Shown: one piece after another, positions 8,049 through 16,131 of the stretch | Position numbering within the stretch: the first letter of the stretch is position 1 | How the letters are laid out: every line of letters begins with the position of its first letter | IMG/VR virus record: IMGVR_UViG_3300028883_000145 | Location: 1 to 21,903 of that record | Source of the DNA: a virus | DNA length: 21,903 nucleotides | Strand: one strand, 5' to 3' | Notes under the pieces: generated by a model | The model's database searches: none | Told to the model about the DNA's origin: nothing | The model's input: the letters and a program-made list of their open reading frames with translations, nothing else | Position numbers and translations under genes: made by a program

Positions 8049-10180
8049 TATTGATTCTCCAGCTCAGCTAATTTACGGCGTAGTTCTTCACCACGACGTG
8101 TTGGTCTACCCATTGCTTTTTCGAAGTTTTCCGCCGCTCGTAATTCTTCCATCAGTTTGCCTCGTGGACTATTACGTTCAATTTTAAGTTGGCGTTCCTG
8201 CTTTCCTTTCTCAAGCAGTTCATTTGTGTACTTCTGCTTGTCTGGGAACCAAACAATTGGTGTGTTATCAGCGTCACGAAGAACATCGATAGCGCCTTGC
8301 TTGGTGATGATTACGTGATAGTTTGGCTTACCAGCCAGTAGTGATTTTGGATTGACAGCAAGAACATAATCCCCTTCAACCAGACCTGTGCCTTCAAGGT
8401 CAGCCTGTAGTTGTCCACTGATTTGTTCTGACGTCATTTGGTATTCCATTTCAGGTGCATACTTCATCATACGATCTGAACCATCAGCACGAGTTCGATA
8501 CCACAGACGAGCCATTTGCTTCTGTGTTGCCACTTTTGCAGCCTCAGCGTCCTGTGTGTACATCAGGTTGCTGGTGAATAGAGTTTCGTAGTCTGACTTC
8601 ATTCCGCCTGGTATCTTCGTACCGCTAGTGTCGCCCCACAATTCAAAGTCATATGTGTCTTCAACCCAATCGGAGATGTCTTCATCAACTGTCTCCAAAT
8701 GAACCTTTGCATTGTCTTTCAGGATCTTTCTTTCAACTTCAGTCATCTGTGATGAACGCTGTAAACGCTCACGTGCGTTCTTTGGTTCCATGCCAACATC
8801 AATCAACGCTGCGAATGCTTTTGTTCCATCAGTGAAGCTATCTGACAAGTACGGAGCGTTCGTAAGCAATGCGTTAATCTGGTTTGCGCCAATAACGTTT
8901 GCTTCATCATTCTCCAAACGAACAAGACCGTTCAGTTGTAACTGAACTTCTGTTGGAAGAATACCAACCTGAGAGATCTGTTCAATAACATTCATACCCT
9001 GTAATTCTGGAGGTAATTGTGCTATCAGTTCTTTCTTACTTGCCCACCAGCTGTCAATTGCCTTCTGGTGCGTCTTGCCAGTTCCTGCAAATGAACCTCC
9101 TGAAGCGATAATAGTGTCAACAAAGTGAATATCCTCGGCAGCCTTTGTCATTCCAGTTCGCTGGGAATCAATACGACGAATCAGTGTTGCTTTCTGTGAG
9201 TCAGAAATGTTTGCACGAAGGACATCGTTCTTACCTATCTGTCCAAGCTCAATACCAAGATCAAGTTGTCCGTAGATTTTTGTTTGTGCTTTCTTCAGTT
9301 CTTGTTCTTTCTCAACTTCCTCACGAGTGATGATTGTCTGTAGGTCTTCACGAATAACAGACAACTGTTCTTCGCCCACGATACCCATCAGAACAGAATC
9401 GAAATCATCAACCATCGCTCTTGCATCAGCAGGATTCGCCTGAGCCATTTCTTGAACAAACCCACGAATCGATTTCTCCAAGTACTCAGCCTTTGCAATC
9501 GATGCACCCTCAACACCACCATGCACAGCAATAAACTGTGGGGATGATGTCAGGTTGTTAATTTCTGTCATCGTTGCCTGTAACTTTTCTACATCACGTT
9601 CAGCACCTGCTCGTGCAGCACTATCAATGAACGTCATTGCTGACTTGTTATAACTATTCTTAACAGCGAGCATTCGGTCTTTTTCAATCTGACCAGCTCG
9701 GTATTCAATGTTTCTGCGTTTTGTAATATCGGTGAAGCCTTGCTCCACTCGTTTATCAGCAAGTGTCTTAAACTGGTAGTCACCACGGATGTCAATTTGA
9801 GCTTGTTCCAATCGCTTGGTGTATTCCTCAAGCTTCTGATCAGGATCGCGATACTGTTGGGCTTGTTCCTGCTCAAGCTGCAAACGAATTTCTGCTTCAC
9901 GGTTATTGTAAGCATTCTTCATTTCATTCATACGAGCATCGTCTTCTGCTTCCTGCATTGCTCGTTCACGGGCTGCGATGTCGAAGAATGTATTACCTGC
10001 TTTCGTCAATGCGTTCGCAATAGCCATCTGACCACTGGAATCACCGAACGCTGTAACAGGTGCTTTCTTAATTTTCTGGACGCCTTCTACTTGTGCTCCG
10101 AAGTTACCTTCTGGAGTCTGAACGGCAGGACCCATGTGGCGTCCACGTGTTGTATCTGGAATGTCGATCTTCAGTGCCAT
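8048..10180 (-). CDS. Internal virion protein, T7 gp15-like (internal core)
   Basis: 710 residues, close to T7 gp15 (747). Almost entirely charged, helical sequence with long coiled-coil-prone segments (about 65-160 and 270-300) and no visible enzymatic motif or membrane segment. It lies between the gp14-like and gp16-like genes, two bases after the former and overlapping the latter by one base (TAATG), as expected for the three proteins of the internal core stack. In T7 these proteins leave the capsid first and build the trans-envelope DNA channel and motor. The ribosome site AAGGA precedes the ATG. Assignment is by synteny and size. Confidence 0.75.
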   Translation of the reverse strand: MALKIDIPDTTRGRHMGPAVQTPEGNFGAQVEGVQKIKKAPVTAFGDSSGQMAIANALTKAGNTFFDIAARERAMQEAEDDARMNEMKNAYNNREAEIRLQLEQEQAQQYRDPDQKLEEYTKRLEQAQIDIRGDYQFKTLADKRVEQGFTDITKRRNIEYRAGQIEKDRMLAVKNSYNKSAMTFIDSAARAGAERDVEKLQATMTEINNLTSSPQFIAVHGGVEGASIAKAEYLEKSIRGFVQEMAQANPADARAMVDDFDSVLMGIVGEEQLSVIREDLQTIITREEVEKEQELKKAQTKIYGQLDLGIELGQIGKNDVLRANISDSQKATLIRRIDSQRTGMTKAAEDIHFVDTIIASGGSFAGTGKTHQKAIDSWWASKKELIAQLPPELQGMNVIEQISQVGILPTEVQLQLNGLVRLENDEANVIGANQINALLTNAPYLSDSFTDGTKAFAALIDVGMEPKNARERLQRSSQMTEVERKILKDNAKVHLETVDEDISDWVEDTYDFELWGDTSGTKIPGGMKSDYETLFTSNLMYTQDAEAAKVATQKQMARLWYRTRADGSDRMMKYAPEMEYQMTSEQISGQLQADLEGTGLVEGDYVLAVNPKSLLAGKPNYHVIITKQGAIDVLRDADNTPIVWFPDKQKYTNELLEKGKQERQLKIERNSPRGKLMEELRAAENFEKAMGRPTRRGEELRRKLAELENQ

Positions 10181-10182
10181 TG

Positions 10183-10686
10183 TTAAGTCCTTTTAGTAGT
10201 CAGTCCTTTGTATGTGCTGTATGAACTTGCCACACCAGCAACACCTTGAATAAGTGCTGCAGTAGCTTGCATACCAGCTGCATGTCCTTGGTTCATACCT
10301 GAACGGAAGGCCATTTCGCCTTCATTCAGTTCTGTAAGCTGACCATCAATACCGTTGTATAATGTGACCAGTGCGTCACGTGCAGCGAGGTTGAATGAAT
10401 CCTCCTGAACCGCACTTGCAGAGCCTTCACCAATCACCACACCCTGAGCAGCTTGTGCTACGCGTTGCTGACCACGAAGGCGCCGTGCTGATTCGAATAC
10501 TCGATCGGCTTGTTGCTTTGAACTTTCACGAATCAACTCCGCGTTGTATTCGCTCATTTCCTTTTCATGATACGCTGATTGGTAGTAAGCAGCTTGCTGT
10601 GCACGTGCTGCATCTGCACCTTGCATTGCTCCCATTACGGAAGCACCAGCTCCTACTACTGCAGCGACTTCAAGTCCAGTACAGAT
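10183..10686 (-). CDS. Internal virion protein, T7 gp14-like; probable ATC start
   Basis: From an ATC at 10684-10686 the frame encodes 167 residues starting xCTGLEVAAVVGAGAS, a hydrophobic Gly/Ala head followed by an Ala/Gln-rich helical protein. T7 gp14 (196 residues) also begins Met-Cys and then a hydrophobic segment. The first ATG lies at 10633-10635 and would remove this head. It also has a badly spaced ribosome site (GGAG about 14 bases away). An excellent AGGGGG (10695-10700) sits 8 bases before the ATC, and the upstream HNH stop (10691-10693) leaves just enough room. The next upstream in-frame stop is a TAG near 10700. Either ATC is used as a weak start or an ATG was mutated. Role: ejected inner-core protein that forms the outer-membrane part of the DNA channel. 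Confidence 0.7.
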   Translation of the reverse strand: MCTGLEVAAVVGAGASVMGAMQGADAARAQQAAYYQSAYHEKEMSEYNAELIRESSKQQADRVFESARRLRGQQRVAQAAQGVVIGEGSASAVQEDSFNLAARDALVTLYNGIDGQLTELNEGEMAFRSGMNQGHAAGMQATAALIQGVAGVASSYSTYKGLTTKRT

Positions 10687-10690
10687 AACT

Positions 10691-11191
10691 TTATCCCCCT
10701 AGCCAGCCTGTGAATTGAGGCAAGAGTTTGTTACTCTTACTGGCGTTGTCCTCAGCAAACAAAAGTTGCATATTATGTTCGCAGTGCAAACCACATACCG
10801 TTTCTCCATTTAAGGGGATAATGTGATCAACAACTACTTTCCTACCTGTTCGTTCCGATTCTTGTTTGGCGAATTTGTACCAAAGGTTTATATAGCCATC
10901 CTTCGCCCAACCTGGTTTTTGTAAATCTTTCATTTGGTTCTTTCGCTTCTTTGCTCGCTCAGCGTAAGCACCCTTGTTCGCCTCGTAATGTCTTTTAATC
11001 ACGCGGCGCTGTATTTCTCGATACTTCTGCTCAGTGTCGCCTTCAAACCGTCTTTTGTATTGCGCCTTCATCATTTCAGGATTCTCATCCTTCCAACGTT
11101 GGACGCCAGCTTTCACTTTTTCTTTATTACGTTGGTAGTATCTGCGCCAAGCAGCTCTATCACGTTCAAGTTGCTCTTCTGTCTTACTCAT
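10691..11191 (-). CDS. HNH endonuclease (homing-type insertion)
   Basis: 166 residues. The C-terminal half carries the HNH fold: VDHIIPL at 121-127 (catalytic His123), CGLHCEHNMQLL at 133-144 (Asn140), and DNASKSNK at 148-155. CxxxC at 133/137 could help bind metal. The N-terminal 90 residues are very basic and helical, suitable for DNA contact. Free-standing HNH genes in T7-like phages cleave related genomes and spread by repair, or nick DNA during packaging. Here it splits the usual gp13-gp14 pair. It overlaps the gp13-like gene by 8 bases and ends 4 bases before the proposed gp14-like start. A GGAG site lies about 8 bases before the ATG. Confidence 0.9.
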   Translation of the reverse strand: MSKTEEQLERDRAAWRRYYQRNKEKVKAGVQRWKDENPEMMKAQYKRRFEGDTEQKYREIQRRVIKRHYEANKGAYAERAKKRKNQMKDLQKPGWAKDGYINLWYKFAKQESERTGRKVVVDHIIPLNGETVCGLHCEHNMQLLFAEDNASKSNKLLPQFTGWLGG

Positions 11192-11642
11192 TCCTTAATC
11201 TCCAGTTTCCACCATAGCGCGTGAACCCCATGTGGCCGAAAAGCTTCTCAACTCGTTCAGATTCAACACCTGTTGAGTTACCAATAATAACTTCATCCAC
11301 CTTTATTTCTTCTGTAGCTACTCGCACGTATTCTTTTAACAGAACGTAACCAGCTCTCGAGTTACGAAATTCTGGATGAACGAACAAAGCAAAATCGAAT
11401 GAGTATGTACTGGAACCAAAGTAGTGTTCAGCAGTACTTCCAATGAACCCACCAATCACACATCCATCTATTTCATAAACAAGCGCAATGCTCTTTGGAT
11501 CACCAATCAAGTGGTACAACAGATGCGATAATTTATGCTCATCAAAATCATACTGAGCGAACTGACTTTCTTCATGCATCAGCTTGCCCAACGCAACCAG
11601 TGCTATTATGTCTTCGTATTTTGCTTTTCTTAAATTATTCAT
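11184..11642 (-). CDS. GNAT-fold protein at the T7 gp13 position
   Basis: 152 residues from the ATG at 11642. A second ATG six bases upstream (11648) is possible, but the AAAGG site is correctly spaced (about 9 bases) only for 11642. GNAT features are a central strand with FALFVHPEFRNS, the acetyl-CoA-binding RNSRAGY (93-99) and a closing GFTRYGGNWRL strand. T7 gp13, a protein needed for core assembly or infectivity, lies directly after gp12 and also resembles an N-acyltransferase fold. Position and fold therefore suggest a gp13 equivalent rather than an unrelated accessory enzyme. Whether it still acetylates anything cannot be told. The gene overlaps the end of tail tubular B by 8 bases. Confidence 0.75.
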   Translation of the reverse strand: MNNLRKAKYEDIIALVALGKLMHEESQFAQYDFDEHKLSHLLYHLIGDPKSIALVYEIDGCVIGGFIGSTAEHYFGSSTYSFDFALFVHPEFRNSRAGYVLLKEYVRVATEEIKVDEVIIGNSTGVESERVEKLFGHMGFTRYGGNWRLRNE

Positions 11643-13623
11643 TAACATCGACCTTTAGGATTACACCCAATACCGTCCATGCCATTGGTAGTTCTTGTTG
11701 AATTATTAAGTTGTTTGGATACGTCCATCCTTGAACGTATATTTCTTTATCGCCTGTATAAGCAACTGGAGGTGCATCCAGTTGATCAAGCGGCATTTGT
11801 ATTACTGGAACGTCCTCGCCGTTAACTTTAAGTCCGACCGTATCCTTCAAACGAACGACTGCACTTTTAATTGTCAGCTGCCGACCTTGTGCCGTTCCAT
11901 CACTTAACGGAACGGATGGGTGAAGCATTTCAAGTGTGTTCGTGTATGGTAATCCAATTATAACTTCACTTACATTTCGTTGCAGTGTAACCTGTCCGCC
12001 AGTTACCGTTCTGTTCGGGTGCACTCGCCCATCAGCCACAATTGCGACTTCCTCACCCTCAAGGTGATCAAGACCAGCCCAGGTGTCCGTTGGTGTGCTG
12101 GTAGACGCCGCAAGAGCTGAATCAACATACTTACAGGGGCACAAGTGTTCGAGGTATTGTTTTGTGTTTCCATCGATCGTCCTTTCTATTACGAAGTACA
12201 CAGTATCTGTTGAGCCTTCGGGAATGGCTGCAACATTTTTAAACAAACCGTCTTGTGTTCGATGTTTGGCCCACGCAGTGACTTCCTGGTCACGCATGTG
12301 TGTTAACGTTAATAGAACCCCATCATCACGAATTGCCCAAGCAAGGTAATCTGGGTCCTGAGCAAATGCTATATCGCCAATACCGTCAGCATCCCCTTCA
12401 CGCGTAATGTGTTCTGCAAGAATTGTTACATCAGGAGCAACGTTCGCATCAAGTGTTACATCGAACGAAATAGCACGAAGCTTTTTCTTGTCACGCTGAA
12501 CGAATAGCACTTCCTGACCAATACGAATTGGTTTTGTGTCGGTTGATCCATGCATCGTGTGACGACGTAGATCAACAGACGAAGGAGAAATACCTCCTGC
12601 TGCTCCTGCAAGTGTGAATTCGCCACCGTAGGTAAAAATCAATAGTTGTCGTGCTGATTCCAAGTGAATGATCTCATCGAAAGCGTTCGATGCAATCTGG
12701 AAATTAAGTCCATCATCAGCCAACGGTCCAACAGTAAAAGTAGCATAATCCCCTGCTGCACTACCCCATAATGATTGAGGGCGAGCATTGCTGCCTCCAA
12801 ACCAAAGGCGTTGCGCGTGGAATGAAACAGCATTTGGATAGTTACCTGTAGACCATTGAACTGGAGGACGCCCCGAAGTTGTTCCAACAACATCCCATTC
12901 TTCACGAGTTTCAGATTTAACAGTACAAGTTATTGTCCATGTTTCTGCTGTAAGGTTGGTAGTGTTTACAGATACTGCGGTCAACGCACCTACAGGAGCA
13001 TCGCCTCCCGAACCATTGAATGGTCCACCTGTAAAGAATCCACCAAGACCATCGGTGACTATCTCGTAGTAGTCACCAACCTCGTGTCCATCACCTGCTG
13101 CCACAATCTTAAAACGAATGTAGTCATTTTCAAAGTAAATGTCCGTTACAGCATCGTAAATGAAATCGAGGTTGCTGAATGCCCAGCTTGTATCAGAAGT
13201 TCTGATCAATTGCTTTGGTGGGTGGTTCGGGTGAGCGAAGAAAATAATATTACCTGCCTGTGCGTAACGAACTTCATTTAACTCTGAGTCTGAGTAAGGA
13301 ATTGCAATGTTATAAGGGTTGCCACCAGAAAGGATGAATTCTTTATCCTTTACAACCTCCATTCTCCCACCGTTGAAGATCAGAAGGTATGATTGTTCTT
13401 TCGAGTATGTGAATGGAATCAACCGAACTGGTCTGGTTGAATCCCGTACTTCAGAGATAAAGTTTGTGCCAGCACGCCGAGTAACACCACCGTGGGTAAA
13501 TGGATAGCAGTTCTCCATCGTCTTTGCTGAACGAACATAAGTCTGGAGGTCTGTACGCGCAAGCATGCGGTCAGACATTTCTCCACCCGTAAAGCTCGAT
13601 TGTAATACCTTACTGATTGGCAT
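11635..13623 (-). CDS. Tail tubular protein B (nozzle), T7 gp12-like
   Basis: 662 residues. The N-terminus (SSFTGGEMSDRMLARTDLQTY, then the ENCYPFTHGGVTRRAGTNF region) is characteristic of the podovirus tail tubular B / nozzle family, as is the RLIPFTYSKEQSYLLIF strand after it. The rest is beta-rich, with a DPDYLAWAIRDDGVLLTLT propeller-like segment near 420-440 and a C-terminal QLTIKSAVVRLKDT region. The protein forms the distal nozzle of the short tail, gating DNA. It follows tail tubular A by 14 bases, with GAGGA before the ATG. Confidence 0.93.
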   Translation of the reverse strand: MPISKVLQSSFTGGEMSDRMLARTDLQTYVRSAKTMENCYPFTHGGVTRRAGTNFISEVRDSTRPVRLIPFTYSKEQSYLLIFNGGRMEVVKDKEFILSGGNPYNIAIPYSDSELNEVRYAQAGNIIFFAHPNHPPKQLIRTSDTSWAFSNLDFIYDAVTDIYFENDYIRFKIVAAGDGHEVGDYYEIVTDGLGGFFTGGPFNGSGGDAPVGALTAVSVNTTNLTAETWTITCTVKSETREEWDVVGTTSGRPPVQWSTGNYPNAVSFHAQRLWFGGSNARPQSLWGSAAGDYATFTVGPLADDGLNFQIASNAFDEIIHLESARQLLIFTYGGEFTLAGAAGGISPSSVDLRRHTMHGSTDTKPIRIGQEVLFVQRDKKKLRAISFDVTLDANVAPDVTILAEHITREGDADGIGDIAFAQDPDYLAWAIRDDGVLLTLTHMRDQEVTAWAKHRTQDGLFKNVAAIPEGSTDTVYFVIERTIDGNTKQYLEHLCPCKYVDSALAASTSTPTDTWAGLDHLEGEEVAIVADGRVHPNRTVTGGQVTLQRNVSEVIIGLPYTNTLEMLHPSVPLSDGTAQGRQLTIKSAVVRLKDTVGLKVNGEDVPVIQMPLDQLDAPPVAYTGDKEIYVQGWTYPNNLIIQQELPMAWTVLGVILKVDVNE

Positions 13624-13637
13624 GTTTGTTATCCTCG

Positions 13638-14240
13638 TTAGTATCGGGTAGCGATAAGATCTGGCATTGATTGATCAATTGGATCTTCAATGTCTTCAGC
13701 ACCATCCATACCTTTTGCAAGCATTAACGATTCCTGATACAAATTATTCATTGCGTCAATCATTGTACGAGTACGTGGAAGCGTGTAAGCGAGTTCGCGA
13801 GCCATGCGAGCTACCATTAGGTCAACGAATAGTGAATCCCATTCAGCTGTATCTGATACGTCCTGGATGTACTTGATGTGACATTCATTTGCATTTGTGA
13901 GAATGTCTCGCCCTTCCCTGCGATAGTTCATATCACCAATCACTTTAAGTAACTTCAGTGAATCGGAAGGCATTGTGTATGCGTACCTGTATTCTTTGCT
14001 CATCGGTTCAGCGAGAGCTTTTCTTGCAAGTCCACCACTCTGATTTGTTGCATCCCAATCGGAACGCTTGATTGCAAAGTTCCAAGGATGAAGGCGAAGA
14101 ACGGCACGTCGTTGAATGTCCCACAACGCATTGCACGCTTTTGCTTCTAAGGTCAATTCGTCGAAACTTGCTATTGTGTTTGCGCCAAGCTTAATCAAAG
14201 CTGCGTTGCAAATTCCTACTGGTCCACTTACTTGCGACAT
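13638..14240 (-). CDS. Tail tubular protein A (adaptor), T7 gp11-like
   Basis: 200 residues from the ATG at 14240, which has GGAG 9 bases upstream. A TTG at 14255 is in frame but overlaps that ribosome site and is not needed. The sequence GICNAALIKLGANTIASFDE, then HPWNFAIKRSDW and YAYTMPSDSLKLLKV, is typical of the gp11/gp4-type head-tail adaptor family. Twelve copies would bind the portal and dock the nozzle and fibres. T7 gp11 is 196 residues. It is the first gene after the terminator behind the capsid gene and so begins a new transcription segment. Confidence 0.92.
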   Translation of the reverse strand: MSQVSGPVGICNAALIKLGANTIASFDELTLEAKACNALWDIQRRAVLRLHPWNFAIKRSDWDATNQSGGLARKALAEPMSKEYRYAYTMPSDSLKLLKVIGDMNYRREGRDILTNANECHIKYIQDVSDTAEWDSLFVDLMVARMARELAYTLPRTRTMIDAMNNLYQESLMLAKGMDGAEDIEDPIDQSMPDLIATRY

Positions 14241-14257
14241 TTTTATTTTCTCCAAAC

Positions 14258-14297
14258 AAAAAGGGGCGGGTGAAGTTCAAAGAACCCCACTCGCCCC
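14258..14297 (-). terminator. Rho-independent terminator after the major capsid gene
   Basis: On the minus strand a 16-bp GC-rich stem (14282-14297 with 14263-14278; one A-C mismatch, two G-T pairs) closes on a 3-base loop and is followed by TTTTTG (14262-14257). It lies about 30 bases after the capsid stop. It should end the abundant capsid transcript before tail tubular A. Confidence 0.9.
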
Positions 14298-14298
14298 G

Positions 14299-14304
14299 TA
14301 TTTA
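14299..14304 (-). promoter_or_regulatory. TAAATA motif overlapping the capsid terminator
   Basis: Minus-strand GAGTAAATACGGGG ends at the base of the terminator hairpin. If it is a -10 element, transcription would begin inside the left arm of the hairpin. The new RNA would then lack the complete stem and would escape termination, allowing separate control of tail tubular A and downstream genes. Confidence 0.4.
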
Positions 14305-14325
14305 CTCAATTCGTATTGCTACGAA

Positions 14326-15159
14326 TTAAACTTCTGTGATGGTGATCTCAACAATACCAGTTGTATCGATAGCCACAGAACCAGCACTCATCATGGTGTT
14401 AACCAGATAGTTTGCTTTCTGAGGGATACGATCAACAGTGGTTTTGATGTCATAACCAACAGCACAACCAACAGCACTCTTCTGGAATGCGTAGCATGAA
14501 CGAACATCAGCACCCTGAGTGCCAACGTTAAGGTTCAGCTGGTTGGACATGATCCACTTGAAGCCCAGTGCTGTGTCAATTTCACCGCGAACCAGAGCCT
14601 TAACAGTCTGGTAGTCACCAGATGTCACTTCGGTTTCTTTCATCAGAGCTTCGAGACCCTGTGGTGAAATAACCAGGAAGCGATCCTCCATAGGAGCATC
14701 AGCTTCGTCCAGTACACGCTTTGCCTGAAGCAGCAACTCGTAAGTCAGACCAGCAGTAGCGTCAACTTCTGCAGCCGTTCCATGAGTAGCGTCCAGGGCA
14801 GCAATGATATTACCATCCAGTGCACGACCGATAGCAGCGGTAGAAGTCGTAACGAACTCACGACGGAAGTCGGCGTTTGTCTTAACTTCATCGAGCTGAT
14901 CGATGTAGATTGGTGCGTAATAGTCAACCATTGTTGCAGTTGCAACAGCCTGGTCTGGGTTTAGAGCAGTCAGGTCAGCGTCGCGTGCAGATTTTTGGTT
15001 TGCAGCCACAGCGCCTACTTTGTGGAAGTTATGTGTGTTACCAGTAACGCCAGTTACCAAACGGCATGCTTCACGCAGCTTGGAACCACGTTGCTGGAAA
15101 TCGTGATGTACTTCAGCATTCCATAGATCAATGAAACTGGAATCAATATTAGTAGCCAT
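14326..15159 (-). CDS. Major capsid protein
   Basis: 277 residues. It sits directly after the scaffold gene and is the only gene between two terminators, as expected for the most expressed virion protein. The sequence has features of podovirus coat proteins with the HK97-type fold: a helical N-terminal arm, a YYAPIYIDQLDEVKTNADFR segment (about 77-96), RFLVISPQGLEALM (about 162-175), and a C-terminal AVGYDIKTTVDRIPQ region. It is shorter than T7 gp10A (345) and has no added C-terminal immunoglobulin-like domain. GGAG lies about 9 bases before the ATG. Its leader is about 150 bases and highly structured. Confidence 0.9.
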   Translation of the reverse strand: MATNIDSSFIDLWNAEVHHDFQQRGSKLREACRLVTGVTGNTHNFHKVGAVAANQKSARDADLTALNPDQAVATATMVDYYAPIYIDQLDEVKTNADFRREFVTTSTAAIGRALDGNIIAALDATHGTAAEVDATAGLTYELLLQAKRVLDEADAPMEDRFLVISPQGLEALMKETEVTSGDYQTVKALVRGEIDTALGFKWIMSNQLNLNVGTQGADVRSCYAFQKSAVGCAVGYDIKTTVDRIPQKANYLVNTMMSAGSVAIDTTGIVEITITEV

Positions 15160-15190
15160 TTTTTACGTTCTCCAACGTTTGTAGTTTTTA

Positions 15191-15281
15191 TTCACATCAA
15201 TGTGAACATTGTTTTGTTTGTTTGGTTTGGTAATTGGCGCTTGTCCGTATCACCACATACGGGGCGTTGCGTTACACGCAA
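15191..15281 (-). promoter_or_regulatory. Structured 5' leader of the capsid mRNA (three hairpins)
   Basis: Within the 221-base gap between scaffold and capsid there are three small perfect hairpins: TTCACAT/ATGTGAA (15191-15206), CCGTAT/ATACGG (15245-15262) and TTGCGT/ACGCAA (15267-15281). All lie between the candidate promoter and the capsid ribosome site. Such 5' stem-loops stabilise highly expressed phage mRNAs or serve as RNase processing sites. No known riboswitch pattern is recognised. Confidence 0.55.
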
Positions 15282-15320
15282 GGTCCATAAGGATTGTCTC
15301 AGCTTGTGTAATAGCAGGGG

Positions 15321-15328
15321 TATTTATA
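15321..15328 (-). promoter_or_regulatory. Candidate capsid promoter, TATAAATA
   Basis: The minus strand reads CTATAAATACCCC about 160 bases before the capsid ATG and about 20 bases after the terminator hairpin that closes the scaffold unit. TATAAATA is identical to the T4-type late promoter -10 sequence recognised by a phage sigma factor. There is no convincing -35. Its place between a terminator and the capsid gene argues for a real promoter. Confidence 0.6.
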
Positions 15329-15331
15329 GAA

Positions 15332-15369
15332 AAGGAAGAAAAGGTAGCCCTGTTCTGATGAACAGGGCT
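15332..15369 (-). terminator. Rho-independent terminator after the scaffold gene
   Basis: A perfect 10-bp stem AGCCCTGTTC/GAACAGGGCT with a 4-base loop (15346-15369) lies 11 bases after the scaffold stop codon. On the minus strand it is followed by ACC and then a T-rich run (TTTTCTTCCTTTTC). Confidence 0.85.
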
Positions 15370-15380
15370 TTCCCGTTGTG

Positions 15381-16121
15381 TTATCTGCCTCTGCGTTTTG
15401 CGTAAGCTGCAGAAACTTTTGCCTGGATTTCTTTGTTAGTCCAGTAATCTGGGCGAGACATCAGATCAGAAATCTCTGTATCCGTAAGCCCTGGATCGCC
15501 TCCACCAGCCTGAACATCACTGACATCGTCTTCACGAATTTGGGTTCCAATCCAAGATAGGATCTTCAGTACGTTTGGGTCATTGCCAACTTTGTTAACA
15601 TCAAGGTTCAGGTCCTTACCGATCTGCTGGAATGCGTACTGTGCATTACTGAGGTTGTCTTCAAAGTTCTGACCCCAATAATCCTGCAGTTCTTTCTGTG
15701 CAGTTTCCTGCGTCATCCCAACTGCTTGGTTTATTGATGTTGCGTACTTGTCCATAATGAACTTGTACTGATCGACAGACAGTCCAGCTTCCAATGCTTC
15801 TGCTTTAAACGCATTCGTTGCTTCCTCATCAACTTGGAAACCTTCTGGGAACTCATACGCATACTCGTCCACAGTCTTTGGTGCTGATGGGCGTGTCGTG
15901 CGTAGTTTTGTTTCCAGTTCTTCGTAGCTTTTTGCCATTGTCTCGAAGTCAGGGTTACCTTCCTTCATGAACTTTTCTGGAACATACCCGTATTCGGAAT
16001 TTGTGTCTTTTGTCAAAACTGAGGAGTCCAGCACTGAACTTGCAGAATATTCTGCTCCTTCAACGACGCTGTTCTCTACAGTTGTCTCCACATTACCTGT
16101 GGCGGCTGTAGTATCGGTCAT
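15381..16121 (-). CDS. Capsid assembly scaffolding protein
   Basis: 246 residues. It lies between portal/Bbp19-like genes and the major capsid, the place of T7 gp9. The chain is acidic at the N-terminus, with a low-complexity Ser/Thr/Glu/Val tail, then YEFPEGFQVDEEATNAFKAEALEAGLSVDQ, a family-typical helical region (about 88-120). It ends in a short basic tail AAYAKRRGR likely to bind the capsid protein. Scaffolds direct prohead assembly and leave before DNA packaging. The ribosome site AGGAG precedes the ATG. It is the last gene before a strong terminator. Confidence 0.9.
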   Translation of the reverse strand: MTDTTAATGNVETTVENSVVEGAEYSASSVLDSSVLTKDTNSEYGYVPEKFMKEGNPDFETMAKSYEELETKLRTTRPSAPKTVDEYAYEFPEGFQVDEEATNAFKAEALEAGLSVDQYKFIMDKYATSINQAVGMTQETAQKELQDYWGQNFEDNLSNAQYAFQQIGKDLNLDVNKVGNDPNVLKILSWIGTQIREDDVSDVQAGGGDPGLTDTEISDLMSRPDYWTNKEIQAKVSAAYAKRRGR

Positions 16122-16131
16122 TTGATTCTCC

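Noticed and set aside
9740-10186. 148-codon plus-strand frame rich in Leu/Ile/Phe/Cys
   Set aside because: It is exactly antisense to the gp15-like gene, lacks a proper ribosome site, and its hydrophobic composition mirrors the Lys/Glu codons on the real strand.
12856-13281. 141-codon plus-strand frame
   Set aside because: Antisense to tail tubular B, which is clearly real; Cys/Ser-rich shadow with no ribosome site.
14241-14255. TTG start at 14255 for tail tubular A
   Set aside because: It overlaps the GGAG that correctly serves the ATG at 14240.
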